From the NCBI GenBank assembly GCA_963717725.1, contig CAVQWS010000010.1:62001-126000 (forward strand): a DNA stretch of 64,000 nt. The letters run 5' to 3'. The stretch's first letter is position 1; the number at the start of each line of letters is the position of its first letter. This document shows, in pieces, positions 1-7,629 of the stretch. The translations under genes were made by a program, and so were the position numbers. The notes under the pieces are model-generated. The model did no database searches, was not told the origin of the DNA, and saw only the letters and a list, made by a program, of their open reading frames with translations. The stretch comes from AC-32 sp963717725 (GTDB lineage Bacteria > Actinomycetota > Thermoleophilia > Gaiellales > Gaiellaceae).

Positions 1-16
1 TCCTAGATCACGTCAG

Positions 17-48
17 GGGTCATTTCCGACCACTGGCCCAGCCGAGTG
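17..48 (+). repeat. Dispersed 32 bp repeat, copy A
   Basis: Diverged copy of a repeat whose core reads GGGTGACATTCCCGCACG followed by CTGGCCCAGGCGAG. Here CATTTCCGACCACTGGCCCA is visible. It lies immediately upstream of the GNAT gene. Confidence 0.6.
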
Positions 49-75
49 CTATGCGGCCTGGCGGGCTAGGCTGAG

Positions 76-648
76 TTGGTGGTGGGGTCGGGGTACACGA
101 TTAAGGCTCTCGATGAGTCGAGCTGGGATGCGTTCGCCAGGCTAGTCGAGGAGAATAACGGCGTCTTCGGGGGTTGCTGGTGCATGGGCTTTCATCCGGA
201 TGACAGCCGCGACCCGGCGTTGAACCGGGAACGCAAGCTCGCACGCGTGCGGGCAGGCAGGGCACATGCAGCCCTTGTGTTCGATCGCGACGACTGTGTG
301 GGTTGGTGCCAGTTCGGCGCCCCGGACGAGGTGCCGAAGATCAAGAACCGGGCTGCCTATGAGAAGAGCCTCACGACCATGCCGGACTGGCGGATCGCCT
401 GCAACTTCGTCGGCAAGGGGCACCGGCGACAGGGCGTCGCCACGGCGGCGCTCGCGGGGGCGCTCGATCTGATCGCCTCTCTCGGCGGCGGCACGGTAGA
501 GGGCTATCCCGAGGGCGCGGGTTCGGTTCCTGCCGGCTTCCTCTTCAACGGCGCCCTGTCGACCTACGAGAAGCTGGGATTCGTCCGCGACCGCAAGATC
601 GGCAAGCACCGCTGGGTCGTCGCCAAGGTCGTCGAGCCAACGTCGTAG
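76..648 (+). CDS. GNAT family N-acetyltransferase
   Basis: The 190-residue product has the GNAT layout. A Cys/Trp-rich segment GGCWCMGFH lies at residues 32-40, a feature of a GNAT subgroup. The acetyl-CoA pyrophosphate-binding loop is VGKGHRRQGVAT at about residues 112-123, followed by the expected helix. The family transfers acetyl from acetyl-CoA to an amine; the substrate here is unknown. The chosen start is TTG at 76, giving MVVGSGYT; no strong ribosome binding site is visible. Copies of the 32 bp dispersed repeat lie 28 bases before the start and 33 bases after the stop, so the gene looks like a self-contained module. Confidence 0.85.
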   Translation: MVVGSGYTIKALDESSWDAFARLVEENNGVFGGCWCMGFHPDDSRDPALNRERKLARVRAGRAHAALVFDRDDCVGWCQFGAPDEVPKIKNRAAYEKSLTTMPDWRIACNFVGKGHRRQGVATAALAGALDLIASLGGGTVEGYPEGAGSVPAGFLFNGALSTYEKLGFVRDRKIGKHRWVVAKVVEPTS

Positions 649-680
649 GCGATCACGCGACGCTCAGGGTCACCACTTCT

Positions 681-715
681 AGGACATTCCCGCACACTGG
701 CCCAGGCGAAGTTCT
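681..715 (+). repeat. Dispersed 32 bp repeat, copy B
   Basis: ACATTCCCGCACACTGGCCC followed by AGGCGAAGTTCTCC. Close match to the consensus, 33 bases after the GNAT stop codon. Confidence 0.75.
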
Positions 716-769
716 CCTCCGGTTCGCGCCGCTTTGCGACGAACGGCTTACGGGGGCGCACCGGGGCGG

Positions 770-1030
770 TTACGGCTTGGCGGGTGCTTTGTGGCACGGA
801 CGGCGGTGCGCCGGCCGGCCGGCCTTCCACGTCACGACCACGCAACTCTCTCGCGTCACGCCATTCGTTGTCTGGACGGAGCGCTGGACGGTCGAGGACG
901 CGCTTCCGGTGGTGCTCGCGCTTCCGGTCGCCGACGAGTTTTGCGTGACGTGCCCCACGCCCATGGAAGACGACCCAGTCCCGAACCCGAGCAGCGCGAA
1001 GAGCGACAAGAGAATGAACAGGAGCGCCAT
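770..1030 (-). CDS. Small secreted or membrane-anchored hypothetical protein
   Basis: 86 residues starting at ATG 1030. Residues 1-17 form a hydrophobic segment (MALLFILLSLFALLGFG) that could be a signal peptide or anchor. A Ser/Thr-rich low-complexity stretch follows, then a basic tail with two Cys. No family is recognised. The hydrophobic N-terminus and the exported-like composition favour a real gene over a chance reading frame, but there is no strong ribosome binding site and rightward frames also stay open here. It lies between the GNAT and globin genes. Confidence 0.4.
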   Translation of the reverse strand: MALLFILLSLFALLGFGTGSSSMGVGHVTQNSSATGSASTTGSASSTVQRSVQTTNGVTRESCVVVTWKAGRPAHRRPCHKAPAKP

Positions 1031-1083
1031 GTGACGGATGTTACGCCGCGGACAGCATCCGCTCCACAGTCGATTCGTTTCGT

Positions 1084-1101
1084 CGGGTGCATTCCCGCAC
1101 G
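1084..1101 (+). repeat. Dispersed repeat, partial copy C
   Basis: GGGTGCATTCCCGCACGC keeps the first half of the 32 bp repeat (one base missing relative to GGGTGACATT). The CTGGCCCA half is absent. Confidence 0.4.
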
Positions 1102-1164
1102 CGACAACCAGACTGCGGCGGAGAGGACGGTAGCTGCCCTCCGAGTTGCTGACCCCCGTCGGGG

Positions 1165-1590
1165 CTACTGGGCGTATCCCTCAGTCACCTCGCCCTTGTG
1201 CGCGGCAAATGCAGCCAGAACCTCCCCTTTCTCCCGCTCGGGCACGTTGAAGTGGTCAAGCGATCGCCCAAGCTCAGCCGCGACTTCGTCGAAGATGGCG
1301 GGAGAGATCGTCAGCGCCCGATGGGCTTCTTCTAGGCCTAGAGGAGTACTGCCCGGTTTCGTGGCTGCATAGCCCTGAGGCCCGCCCGAGATGTCGCAGA
1401 CCCAAAGAGTGCGCATGAACTTGAGGCCTGGAAGCCTTCCCAGATCGTTGGTGCTCCATTCGTCGAGCTCGGGATCCTCCGACCCCTGACCGGTGATCGG
1501 GTTGCGCACAACAGCGTCGCTGAAGTGATCAACCACTGCCGCGATAGCGAATGCGCCACCGAGTCGTTCGTACAGACTCGCTTCCGTCAT
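1165..1590 (-). CDS. Truncated hemoglobin (group 1 type)
   Basis: A 141-residue protein beginning MTEASLYERLGGAFAIAAVV, the typical start of group 1 truncated globins. DHFSDAVVRNPI matches the helix B/C region, FMRTLWVCDISGG the region before helix E, and HRALTISPAIFDEV the F-G helices, where the H of EEAHRAL is the candidate proximal haem ligand. These globins bind O2 or NO. I place the start at the internal ATG 1590 because GGGAGG sits 7-13 bases upstream of it. An upstream extension of 13 residues is open but lacks globin character. The gene stands alone. Confidence 0.85.
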   Translation of the reverse strand: MTEASLYERLGGAFAIAAVVDHFSDAVVRNPITGQGSEDPELDEWSTNDLGRLPGLKFMRTLWVCDISGGPQGYAATKPGSTPLGLEEAHRALTISPAIFDEVAAELGRSLDHFNVPEREKGEVLAAFAAHKGEVTEGYAQ

Positions 1591-1823
1591 TTCTTGCCTC
1601 CCCTGGTTCGCTTCCCACAAGCATCCCACCGGGACATCGGATCATTCATTTCATCGGTAGGACGACATCAAGCGCTAGCCGTTACTACGCCGAACCGGCT
1701 CGACTTGGATCTCTCGCTCCTGGGATTAGGCATCCTCCTTCGGGGCTGGCACACGCCACGGTTACGCCCCGGACGTGGCGTGCGCCACGCGATGTGACCC
1801 GGAACACGAGGCGTCCGTCAGAT

Positions 1824-2801
1824 TCAGATCCACTGTCTTACCCGGGCGAAGGCGAGTGTTGCAATTGCGATCAGGATGATGGCGGTGACGACGACCCAGA
1901 ACAATGGCGAGTGGACGAAGGTGTGTGCGCTGATGTTGACGTTCATTCCCGCCATGCCTGCGAGGAGAGCGCCGGGGAGCAGCAGGATCGACGCGAGCGT
2001 GAGGACTTTCACGATCTCGTTCGTCCGGTGTTCTGTGCCGACGATCAGCACGTCGAATGAGCTTGCGATCCCATCCCTCACATCGCGTGCGGAGGCGAGC
2101 GCGGCGTCGACTCTCGCCGTGAGTGCAAGGAACCGCTCCGCCGACGCCTCGGAGGAGAGCGGGTCGAACTCGGAGTGGCTCAGCGTTGCGAACACCTCTC
2201 GGTGGGGCGCGAGCGTCCGTCGGAGTCGGCCGACTCGACGGCGAGCCTCACCGAGCACCTCGAGCTGTTCCTCGAGGTCCTTACTTGCATGCGCGATTGC
2301 CTCCACATCGATCTCATCGAGGGTTTCTTCGATCTCGTCGAAGGCACGGAGGTAGCTGGTTATGACCCACTCCGAGAGTCTTGTGAGAAACGACGGTGCG
2401 TCGAGAAGCCCGACTTCGCCCTTCCCTTCGGCGACGCCTCGAAAGTCATCGAGCGCAGCGATGTCGGCGCCGTGGACGGTCAGGATCCAGTTGGAACCAA
2501 GGAAACAGTCCAAGACGATCCTCTCAAGAGCAGGGTCGCGCTCTGTATCCGAGACAGCGACGGCCGTCACCCGCAGGTGCCTTTCGAACTGCTCGACGCA
2601 TGGTCGTCGCTCCGGATCGCCGAGCTTCAACTCCGCGGCGGCGCCCAGGTCGAGCGCGTCGAGGACATCGACTGTCTCGTCCTTGGAGGCATCCACCAAG
2701 TCGATCCAAAGGATCTGATTCTTGTTCAGGCCGTGGAGAGCCCCGGCCCAGTCTTCGACCCTCTCGCCCTGTCGCTGGTCGAAGAGATAGGCGCTCACCA
2801 T
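1824..2801 (-). CDS. corA: CorA-family divalent cation transporter
   Basis: 325 residues, the usual CorA length. The first ~240 residues are the soluble cytoplasmic domain, with a long helical segment at about 145-245. Two transmembrane helices follow (about 266-283 and 297-316), joined by the family signature GMN at 285-287 in GMAGMNVN. CorA proteins form pentameric Mg2+/Co2+ or, in some branches, Zn2+ channels; the ion cannot be told from sequence alone. It starts at ATG 2801 and has no evident operon partner. Confidence 0.88.
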   Translation of the reverse strand: MVSAYLFDQRQGERVEDWAGALHGLNKNQILWIDLVDASKDETVDVLDALDLGAAAELKLGDPERRPCVEQFERHLRVTAVAVSDTERDPALERIVLDCFLGSNWILTVHGADIAALDDFRGVAEGKGEVGLLDAPSFLTRLSEWVITSYLRAFDEIEETLDEIDVEAIAHASKDLEEQLEVLGEARRRVGRLRRTLAPHREVFATLSHSEFDPLSSEASAERFLALTARVDAALASARDVRDGIASSFDVLIVGTEHRTNEIVKVLTLASILLLPGALLAGMAGMNVNISAHTFVHSPLFWVVVTAIILIAIATLAFARVRQWI

Positions 2802-2894
2802 TCGACCATCACCCGTGAATCAGGCAGCCGTTGCGGATCGCCATTGCCTGAATGCGGTTCGCGCTCACTGCACCTGCTCCTCTTACAGTCGGCG

Positions 2895-3064
2895 CGTCCC
2901 TGGACGAACTGACGGTCCTGGAGGGAACAGGGATCTATAAGCCTTTCGTGGGCGGCCACAACCACATGGTCGACAAGCTGCACTTTCTCGCCCCCGGCAA
3001 CGGCTCCGGCGGCATCGACGAGTACTGCTTCTGCTTCGTCAGCCGCCAAATGAACAACACCTAG
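2895..3064 (+). pseudogene. 3' remnant of an unidentified gene
   Basis: From about 2895 the frame reads DELTVLEGTGIYKPFVGGHN, then HMVDKLHFLAPGNGSGG and a C-terminus ending FVSRQMNNT. This has real protein composition, but no start codon or upstream domain fits; the first part of the open frame (2852-2890) looks like non-coding sequence. I read it as the C-terminal part of a gene whose 5' part is lost. The family is not recognised. The rest of 2802-3181 holds only repeat copy D. Confidence 0.3.
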
Positions 3065-3104
3065 CGCGCCTTAGCCGCCCACGTCGCCGAGTCACTGGGA
3101 CCCT

Positions 3105-3145
3105 CGGGTGACATTCCCGCACGCTGGCCCACGCGAGTACTCTGG
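3105..3145 (+). repeat. Dispersed 32 bp repeat, copy D
   Basis: Best copy in this half: GGGTGACATTCCCGCACG then CTGGCCCACGCGAGTACTCT. It ends about 35 bases before the DHFR-like start codon. Confidence 0.8.
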
Positions 3146-3181
3146 CGATCGGTCTCCTGCAACGCCTGGCACAGTGGCGGT

Positions 3182-3739
3182 GTGACGAAGACCCAGTACT
3201 TCACCGCGACGAGCCTTGACGGCTACATCGCGGACGAGAACAACTCTCTCGATTGGCTGTTCGAAGTCGATCGGACGAAGGGGGACGACTCCTTCACACG
3301 CTTCTTCGCCGACGTGGGCGCGATGGCGATGGGAGCGACGACCTATGAGTGGGTTCTCGATCATGAGCGTCTACTCGATCATCCCGAGAAGTGGCGTGCT
3401 TACTACGGGGAGACCCCATGCTGGGTGTTCACGCATAGGCCGCTGCCACTGGTTCCGGGAACGGACATTCGGATCGTCGAGGGGGACGCTCTCCCGGTTC
3501 ACCAGGAGATGACGCAAGCGGCGGGCGACAGAAACATCTGGCTCGTCGGCGGAGGCGACCTTGTGGGGCAGTTTTCCGACCGTGGACTGTTGGACGAGGT
3601 CCTTGTCGGGATCGCACCGGTGACGCTCGGCGGCGGGGCACCGCTGCTCCCACGTCTCCTGACGGCAGCTGATCTGGAGCTCGTCGATGTCTTGCGCGAC
3701 AAGCAGTTCGTACGGCTCAGCTACCGGCTGCGGCGATAG
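3182..3739 (+). CDS. Dihydrofolate reductase family protein (RibD C-terminal-like)
   Basis: 185 residues from GTG 3182. The N-terminus MTKTQYFTATSLDGYIADEN matches the DHFR/RibD_C superfamily, in which the SLDGY segment packs at the NADPH and substrate pocket. GAMAMGATTYEWV and NIWLVGGGDLVGQF are the two other conserved blocks (G-T-T-Y and the GGG nucleotide loop). Members reduce pterin- or flavin-precursor substrates, but the many short stand-alone paralogues are mostly uncharacterised. Repeat copies D and E bracket the gene. Confidence 0.85.
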   Translation: MTKTQYFTATSLDGYIADENNSLDWLFEVDRTKGDDSFTRFFADVGAMAMGATTYEWVLDHERLLDHPEKWRAYYGETPCWVFTHRPLPLVPGTDIRIVEGDALPVHQEMTQAAGDRNIWLVGGGDLVGQFSDRGLLDEVLVGIAPVTLGGGAPLLPRLLTAADLELVDVLRDKQFVRLSYRLRR

Positions 3740-3773
3740 CGGTTTCGAAGCACAGCTCGGAGGGCTGGCTCAG

Positions 3774-3788
3774 GTGGACATTCCCGCT
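3774..3788 (+). repeat. Dispersed repeat, partial copy E
   Basis: GTGGACATTCCCGCT retains the first half of the repeat between the DHFR-like and VOC genes. The second half is degenerate. Confidence 0.4.
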
Positions 3789-3807
3789 CGCTCGACCTGT
3801 CAGCCTC

Positions 3808-4260
3808 GTGAGCCTGACGGCACGGGACCTTGAGCCGATTCCGATGACGGGGCAGACTTCTTGCGTGTCCGAGCCTCACCTCTTTCGCGTGATCCTCCCG
3901 GTCACCGACATCGAGGCGGCGACGTCCTTCTACGCTCAACTGCTCGACACGCCGGGGATTCGTGTATCCGGCGGCCGACACTACTTCGACTGCGGAGGCA
4001 CGATCCTCGCTTGTTATGACGCGCTGGCCGATGGCGACGCTGAGCAGGTCGGTCCAAATCCTCAGAACGTCTACTTCAGCGTCGGAGACCTGAACGCCGC
4101 ATACGAGCGCGCGCGCGGTGCGGGCTGCCAAGACCTCACGGCTATCGAGGTTAGACCCTGGGGCGAGCGCAGCTTCTACGGCAGCGACCCGTTCGACAAC
4201 CCAATCTGCTTCGTCGATTCGCAGACGCTCTTTACTGGCCGTCCCAATGCCATCGGGTGA
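3808..4260 (+). CDS. VOC family (glyoxalase/bleomycin resistance-like) protein
   Basis: Up to 150 residues. The vicinal-oxygen-chelate fold is indicated by FRVILPVTDIEAATSFYAQL, the beta-alpha-beta start with the canonical D-x-x-x-A-x-x-F-Y. The C-terminal half is ERSFYGSDPFDNPICFVD, the second module ending with DPxGN-like DPFDN. Function within the superfamily is unknown. The start is ambiguous: GTG 3808, ATG 3844 and GTG 3865 are in frame; 3865 would begin just before the fold. The TGA stop is formed by repeat copy F. Confidence 0.8.
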   Translation: MSLTARDLEPIPMTGQTSCVSEPHLFRVILPVTDIEAATSFYAQLLDTPGIRVSGGRHYFDCGGTILACYDALADGDAEQVGPNPQNVYFSVGDLNAAYERARGAGCQDLTAIEVRPWGERSFYGSDPFDNPICFVDSQTLFTGRPNAIG

Positions 4261-4285
4261 CATTCCCGCACGCTGGCCCATGCGG
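4254..4285 (+). repeat. Dispersed 32 bp repeat, copy F
   Basis: GGGTGACATTCCCGCACG then CTGGCCCATGCGGC. The TGA inside the repeat is the stop codon of the VOC gene, so gene and repeat share sequence. Confidence 0.8.
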
Positions 4286-4337
4286 CGCTCTCGTCTCTAC
4301 GGTCCCTTTACCTGGTAGCAGATCTAGTCGATGGTTT

Positions 4338-5117
4338 TCACAGTGGCGCGACGCGGAGCACGCCGGTCAGCATCGGCAGGGTGAATTCGCCGCGAGCGGT
4401 CTCCGGTCTGCTCGCGAGGAAAGCGCGGATCCGACCGAGCGTGGCCTCTCGTTCCTGTTCTGGCATGACCAACATCCCCGCCTTCGTCGCGAACGTCGCG
4501 ACGAGGGAATCGGCGGTCCGTGGCTGCCCGTGCGGAAACTCGGCCTGCTCCGGCGAGCCGAACTGGGCGATCGAGCCACCGTTTGGGAGGTGCGCTTCGG
4601 CCGTCTCGGCGCGCCAGCTGCTGAACGTGTCCCTCGGGCCAATGGCCGCCGGCCCGCTGATCCGTTCGAGTGCGGCAACCCAGTCGACCCGGTTGTCGAA
4701 GACGTTCCACAGGCCGGCCAGGATGCCGTCTGGTTCGAGGACTCTGGCGAGCTCGGGTCCCGCGACGTTCATGTCGAACCAGTGCATGGCGTTGCCGGCC
4801 AGCACGGCATCGACGGACGCGTCCGGCAGCGGTACCGCCTCGGCACTACCCGACAGGGCGCAGACAGTCGGCAGCGCGCGGCGCAGCTCGGCCAGCATCG
4901 CCGGGTCAGGCTCGACCGCGATGACTTCGGCGCCAAGCGAGACCAGCGTGGCCGTTAGCTTGCCGGTTCCCGCGCCGAGGTCGAGCACTCGCGAGCCGGG
5001 CGCACGTTCGAGTGCCCAGTGCACCGCGGCCTGCGCGTAGTCCGGGCGGTGCTCGGCGTACGCGGTCGCTGCTGCGCCGAACGACGAACCCAGAAGGAGT
5101 CGTTCGTCCTGTCCCAT
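4338..5117 (-). CDS. Class I SAM-dependent methyltransferase
   Basis: 259 residues. Motif I is VLDLGAGTGKLT (about residues 44-55), the acidic residue of motif II is in VIAVEPDPAML, and VDAVLAGNAMHWFD is motif IV with the aromatic-His signature of the UbiE/Methyltransf_11 group. It transfers methyl from S-adenosylmethionine to an unknown acceptor. It starts 13 bases after the stop of the MoaD-like gene in the same direction and is probably the last gene of a three-gene operon. Confidence 0.85.
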   Translation of the reverse strand: MGQDERLLLGSSFGAAATAYAEHRPDYAQAAVHWALERAPGSRVLDLGAGTGKLTATLVSLGAEVIAVEPDPAMLAELRRALPTVCALSGSAEAVPLPDASVDAVLAGNAMHWFDMNVAGPELARVLEPDGILAGLWNVFDNRVDWVAALERISGPAAIGPRDTFSSWRAETAEAHLPNGGSIAQFGSPEQAEFPHGQPRTADSLVATFATKAGMLVMPEQEREATLGRIRAFLASRPETARGEFTLPMLTGVLRVAPL

Positions 5118-5130
5118 GCAGCCGCGCGAG

Positions 5131-5394
5131 CTAGCCGCCGCTGATCGCGGCGATCACGTCGACTCGCGAGGCGGTCCCGAGCTCGGTCTCGAGCCCGCCT
5201 CGCTCGCGGTCGACGTAGACGTTGATGTGCGGGCGCAACGCCGGGCCCGGCTCGACGAGGCGGTCGCGGAACCCGGGCCAGCGCTCGTCCAGGCTGTCGA
5301 TCGCCTCGAGCACCGTCCCGGCCTCGATCGCGAGCTCGCGCGGCAGCCCCGGGAAGAGGGGCAGCAGCATCGGCGGCAGGTGCAGCTCCGCCAT
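5131..5394 (-). CDS. MoaD/ThiS-type ubiquitin-like sulfur carrier protein
   Basis: 87 residues ending in ISGG. The C-terminal Gly-Gly is what MoaD and ThiS proteins adenylate and thiocarboxylate to carry sulfur. The body (LFPGLPRELAIEAGTVLEAI, then LDERWPGFRDRLVE and HINVYVDRERG) follows the MoaD beta-grasp pattern. No MoaE, MoeB or ThiF partner lies nearby. The start codon overlaps the stop of the upstream BNR-repeat gene (TAATG), implying translational coupling and a shared role with that protein. Confidence 0.85.
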   Translation of the reverse strand: MAELHLPPMLLPLFPGLPRELAIEAGTVLEAIDSLDERWPGFRDRLVEPGPALRPHINVYVDRERGGLETELGTASRVDVIAAISGG

Positions 5395-6470
5395 TACTCG
5401 ACGGTCGCGACAGTGACGGACGTGATGCCCGGGAAGAGGCCGCCGATCTCGCCCCAGCTCTCACCCTCGTCGGTGCTCGCGAACAGCTGACCCGTGCTGG
5501 TGCCGAAGTAGAGGCCGGGAGCGTCGCGGTCGTCCATCGTCATCCCCTCGCGCAGGACGCCCACGTAGGCGTTCTCTGGCGGCAGCCCGTTCGTGAGCGG
5601 CTGCCAGCTCGAGCCGCCGTCGCGTGTGCGCCAGACAGCGGCCTTGCCCTCCGGCATCGTCCGGCCGTGCCCCGGGTCGAGCGGGATCACGTAGAAGGTG
5701 TCGCGGTCGTGCGGGTGCGTCGCGGCGGCGAAGCCGAACTCGGTCGGCAGGCCCTCCGTGATCTCCGTCCACGTCTTGCCGGCGTCGTCGGAGCGGTGCA
5801 TGCCGACGTGGTTCTGCTGGTACATCCGCTCGAAGTCGGCGGCGGGCGACACCTTGTGGACGCAGAAGCCGATCTCCTCGTAGTCGGCGGGCCAGTCGCG
5901 GCGGAGGCCCTTGTTGCGGGGCGTCCACGTCTTGCCGCCGTCGGTCGTCTCGAAGAGGCTGTAGCCCTGGACGATGATCCAGAAGCGGTCGCGCTCCTCG
6001 GGGTGGGGGATGATCGCGGACAGGCCGAGGTGGCCGGGCGGCTGCTGCGCCGGGTCGTTCCAGGCCTCGCGGCCCTCCTGGCCCTCGAACGTCGTCACGA
6101 GCGAGAAGGTCTTGCCGCCGTCGGTGCTCTCGAACAGGCCGGCCGACTCCGCGCCGACGAGTAGCCGGCCGTGCGCTGGCATCACGGACGAGACCTTCGA
6201 CAGCTTCAAGCCGCCGTCCTCTTCGGGGTAGCCGATCCCCTCGCTCGAGTGCTCCCACGACTCGCCGAGATCGGCGCTGCGCCAGATCGCCGAGCCGAGC
6301 CACTCGCTTGCCGCTGCGGCGTAGATCGTCCCCGACTCGGCGTCGAGCACCGCCTGATAGATGGGCCAGCTCTCGCAGTAGGGCCCGCGCACACTCCAGT
6401 CGCGGCGGTCGCCGCTCTCCAGCACGAACAGGCCCTTGCGCGTACCGATGAGGAGCACGCTCTTCGACAT
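5394..6470 (-). CDS. BNR/sialidase-like beta-propeller protein
   Basis: 358 residues. Repeated Asp-box/BNR motifs (S-x-D-x-G-x-T/S-W) are visible: SADLGESWEH, STDGGKTFSL, TTDGGKTWTP, SDDAGKTWTE, TRDGGSSWQP and STDEGESWGE. They mark a beta-propeller like those of exo-alpha-sialidases, photosystem assembly factor Ycf48 and VPS10 proteins. There is no signal peptide, so a cytoplasmic role is likely and true sialidase activity is doubtful. The start is ATG 6470, with GGAGGTGA just upstream. It is first gene of the operon with the MoaD-like protein. Confidence 0.82.
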   Translation of the reverse strand: MSKSVLLIGTRKGLFVLESGDRRDWSVRGPYCESWPIYQAVLDAESGTIYAAAASEWLGSAIWRSADLGESWEHSSEGIGYPEEDGGLKLSKVSSVMPAHGRLLVGAESAGLFESTDGGKTFSLVTTFEGQEGREAWNDPAQQPPGHLGLSAIIPHPEERDRFWIIVQGYSLFETTDGGKTWTPRNKGLRRDWPADYEEIGFCVHKVSPAADFERMYQQNHVGMHRSDDAGKTWTEITEGLPTEFGFAAATHPHDRDTFYVIPLDPGHGRTMPEGKAAVWRTRDGGSSWQPLTNGLPPENAYVGVLREGMTMDDRDAPGLYFGTSTGQLFASTDEGESWGEIGGLFPGITSVTVATVE

Positions 6471-6597
6471 TCGCTTCACCTCCGTCTCGACGATCGTCCT
6501 GAAGTAGACCGGATCCGGCCCGGAAAGTCATCGGCGATGATTTCCTGCCGGCCGCGCAGTCCTAGTTCGTGACGGAACCCGACGAGAGGAGCGAACG

Positions 6598-7071
6598 ATG
6601 CCGCAGCTGACCCCATGTCTCTGGTTCGACACCGAAGGCGAGGACGCCGCCGAGCTCTACACCTCGGTCTTCCCGAACTCGAAGATCCTCGAAGTCGCGC
6701 GCTACGGCTCGGCCGGCCCGCGGCCGGAGGGGACGGTGATGACGGTCACCTTCGAGCTCGACGGGCAGAAGTTCCTCGCGCTGAACGGCGGGCCCGACTT
6801 CAAGTTCAACGAGGCGGTCTCGTTCCAGATCCCCTGCCGCGACCAGGACGAGGTCGACCACTACTGGGAGAAGCTCGGGGACGGCGGCGAGCACGGGCCC
6901 TGCGGCTGGCTCAAGGACCGCTTCGGCCTCTCCTGGCAGGTCGTGCCGAACCGGCTGACGGAGCTGCTGACCGATTCCGATCGCGAGAAGGCCCAGCGCG
7001 TGATGGCCGCGATGCTGCAGATGGGGAAGATCGAGATCGACGAGCTCGAGCAGGCCGCCGCGGCGGCCTAG
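6598..7071 (+). CDS. PhnB-like VOC family protein
   Basis: 157 residues. The opening LTPCLWFDTEGEDAAELYTS and the segments FLALNGGPDFKFNEAVSFQI and CGWLKDRFGLSWQVVPNRL are the hallmarks of the PhnB/3-demethylubiquinone methyltransferase-like VOC subgroup. Despite the name, these are not methyltransferases by fold, and their role is usually unknown. The start is ATG 6598, with GAGGAG nearby. It stands alone, convergent with the marR gene whose stop overlaps its own by four bases. Confidence 0.88.
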   Translation: MPQLTPCLWFDTEGEDAAELYTSVFPNSKILEVARYGSAGPRPEGTVMTVTFELDGQKFLALNGGPDFKFNEAVSFQIPCRDQDEVDHYWEKLGDGGEHGPCGWLKDRFGLSWQVVPNRLTELLTDSDREKAQRVMAAMLQMGKIEIDELEQAAAAA

Positions 7072-7553
7072 GCCCCGAGCGGCGCGCAGCGCGGCTCGTG
7101 CACCTCGGCGAGCCGCAGCAGCAGCGCGTGCAGCGCCTCGCGCTCACTGTCGGAGAGCGGGGCGAGGAAGTCGTCGTCGAGCTGCTTGGCGAGCGCCCGC
7201 AGCCGGCGGAGCTCCTTCTTTCCGTCGGAGGTGAGCGACACGACATGGCGGCGGCGGTCGTTCGGGTCGCGCTTCCGCTCAACGAGCCCCTGCTCTTCGA
7301 GCTCGTCGAGCAGTCCGACCAGCTGGCCGCGGTCGTAGCCGAGCGCGTCGGCGATCGACCCCTGGGTCTCGCGCGAGCCCTCGTCGAGCACGAGCAGCAC
7401 CCCGAAGTGGTACGGGTGGAGGCCTGTCTCCTCGTAGGCGGCCATCCCGCGTTCCTTGGCGGCGAAGCCAAGCCGCTTGAGCAGGAACGAGGTCGAGGCC
7501 ACCAGCTCCGCGGGGAGCCGCTCGGCCGAAGTTTGCGAAGTGGTGACGTTCAT
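7068..7553 (-). CDS. MarR family transcriptional regulator
   Basis: 161 residues from the internal ATG 7553. The winged helix-turn-helix is GSIADALGYDRGQLVGLLDE (recognition region), followed by the wing ERKRDPNDRRRHVVSLT with the D-x-R-R motif of MarR proteins. An upstream extension is open but crosses the divergent promoter region. The regulator is divergent from an EmrB/QacA-type efflux gene 76 bases away, the classic arrangement in which MarR represses both genes until a ligand binds. Confidence 0.88.
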   Translation of the reverse strand: MNVTTSQTSAERLPAELVASTSFLLKRLGFAAKERGMAAYEETGLHPYHFGVLLVLDEGSRETQGSIADALGYDRGQLVGLLDELEEQGLVERKRDPNDRRRHVVSLTSDGKKELRRLRALAKQLDDDFLAPLSDSEREALHALLLRLAEVHEPRCAPLGA

Positions 7554-7580
7554 CGGGAATAGCGTAGCGCGCTCAAGGGT

Positions 7581-7610
7581 TGTTGTGTATGATAGTTGGT
7601 AGTAATCAAC
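7581..7610. promoter_or_regulatory. Probable MarR operator between marR and the MFS gene
   Basis: The 76-base divergent gap is AT-rich compared with its surroundings and holds GTTGGTAGTAATCAAC (7595-7610), whose ends GTTG/CAAC are inverted repeats. TATGAT at 7588 is a possible -10 for the rightward gene. The site's placement suits MarR repression of both genes. Confidence 0.5.
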
Positions 7611-7629
7611 GATTAAGGAGAACAACAAC

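Noticed and set aside
3105..4285. Integron cassette array
   Set aside because: The gene types and repeat borders are suggestive, but no attC core motifs, no long imperfect hairpins and no integrase are seen in the window.
5394..6470. True sialidase annotation for the BNR protein
   Set aside because: Asp boxes are present but there is no signal peptide and I cannot identify the Arg triad, so the enzyme name is not supported.
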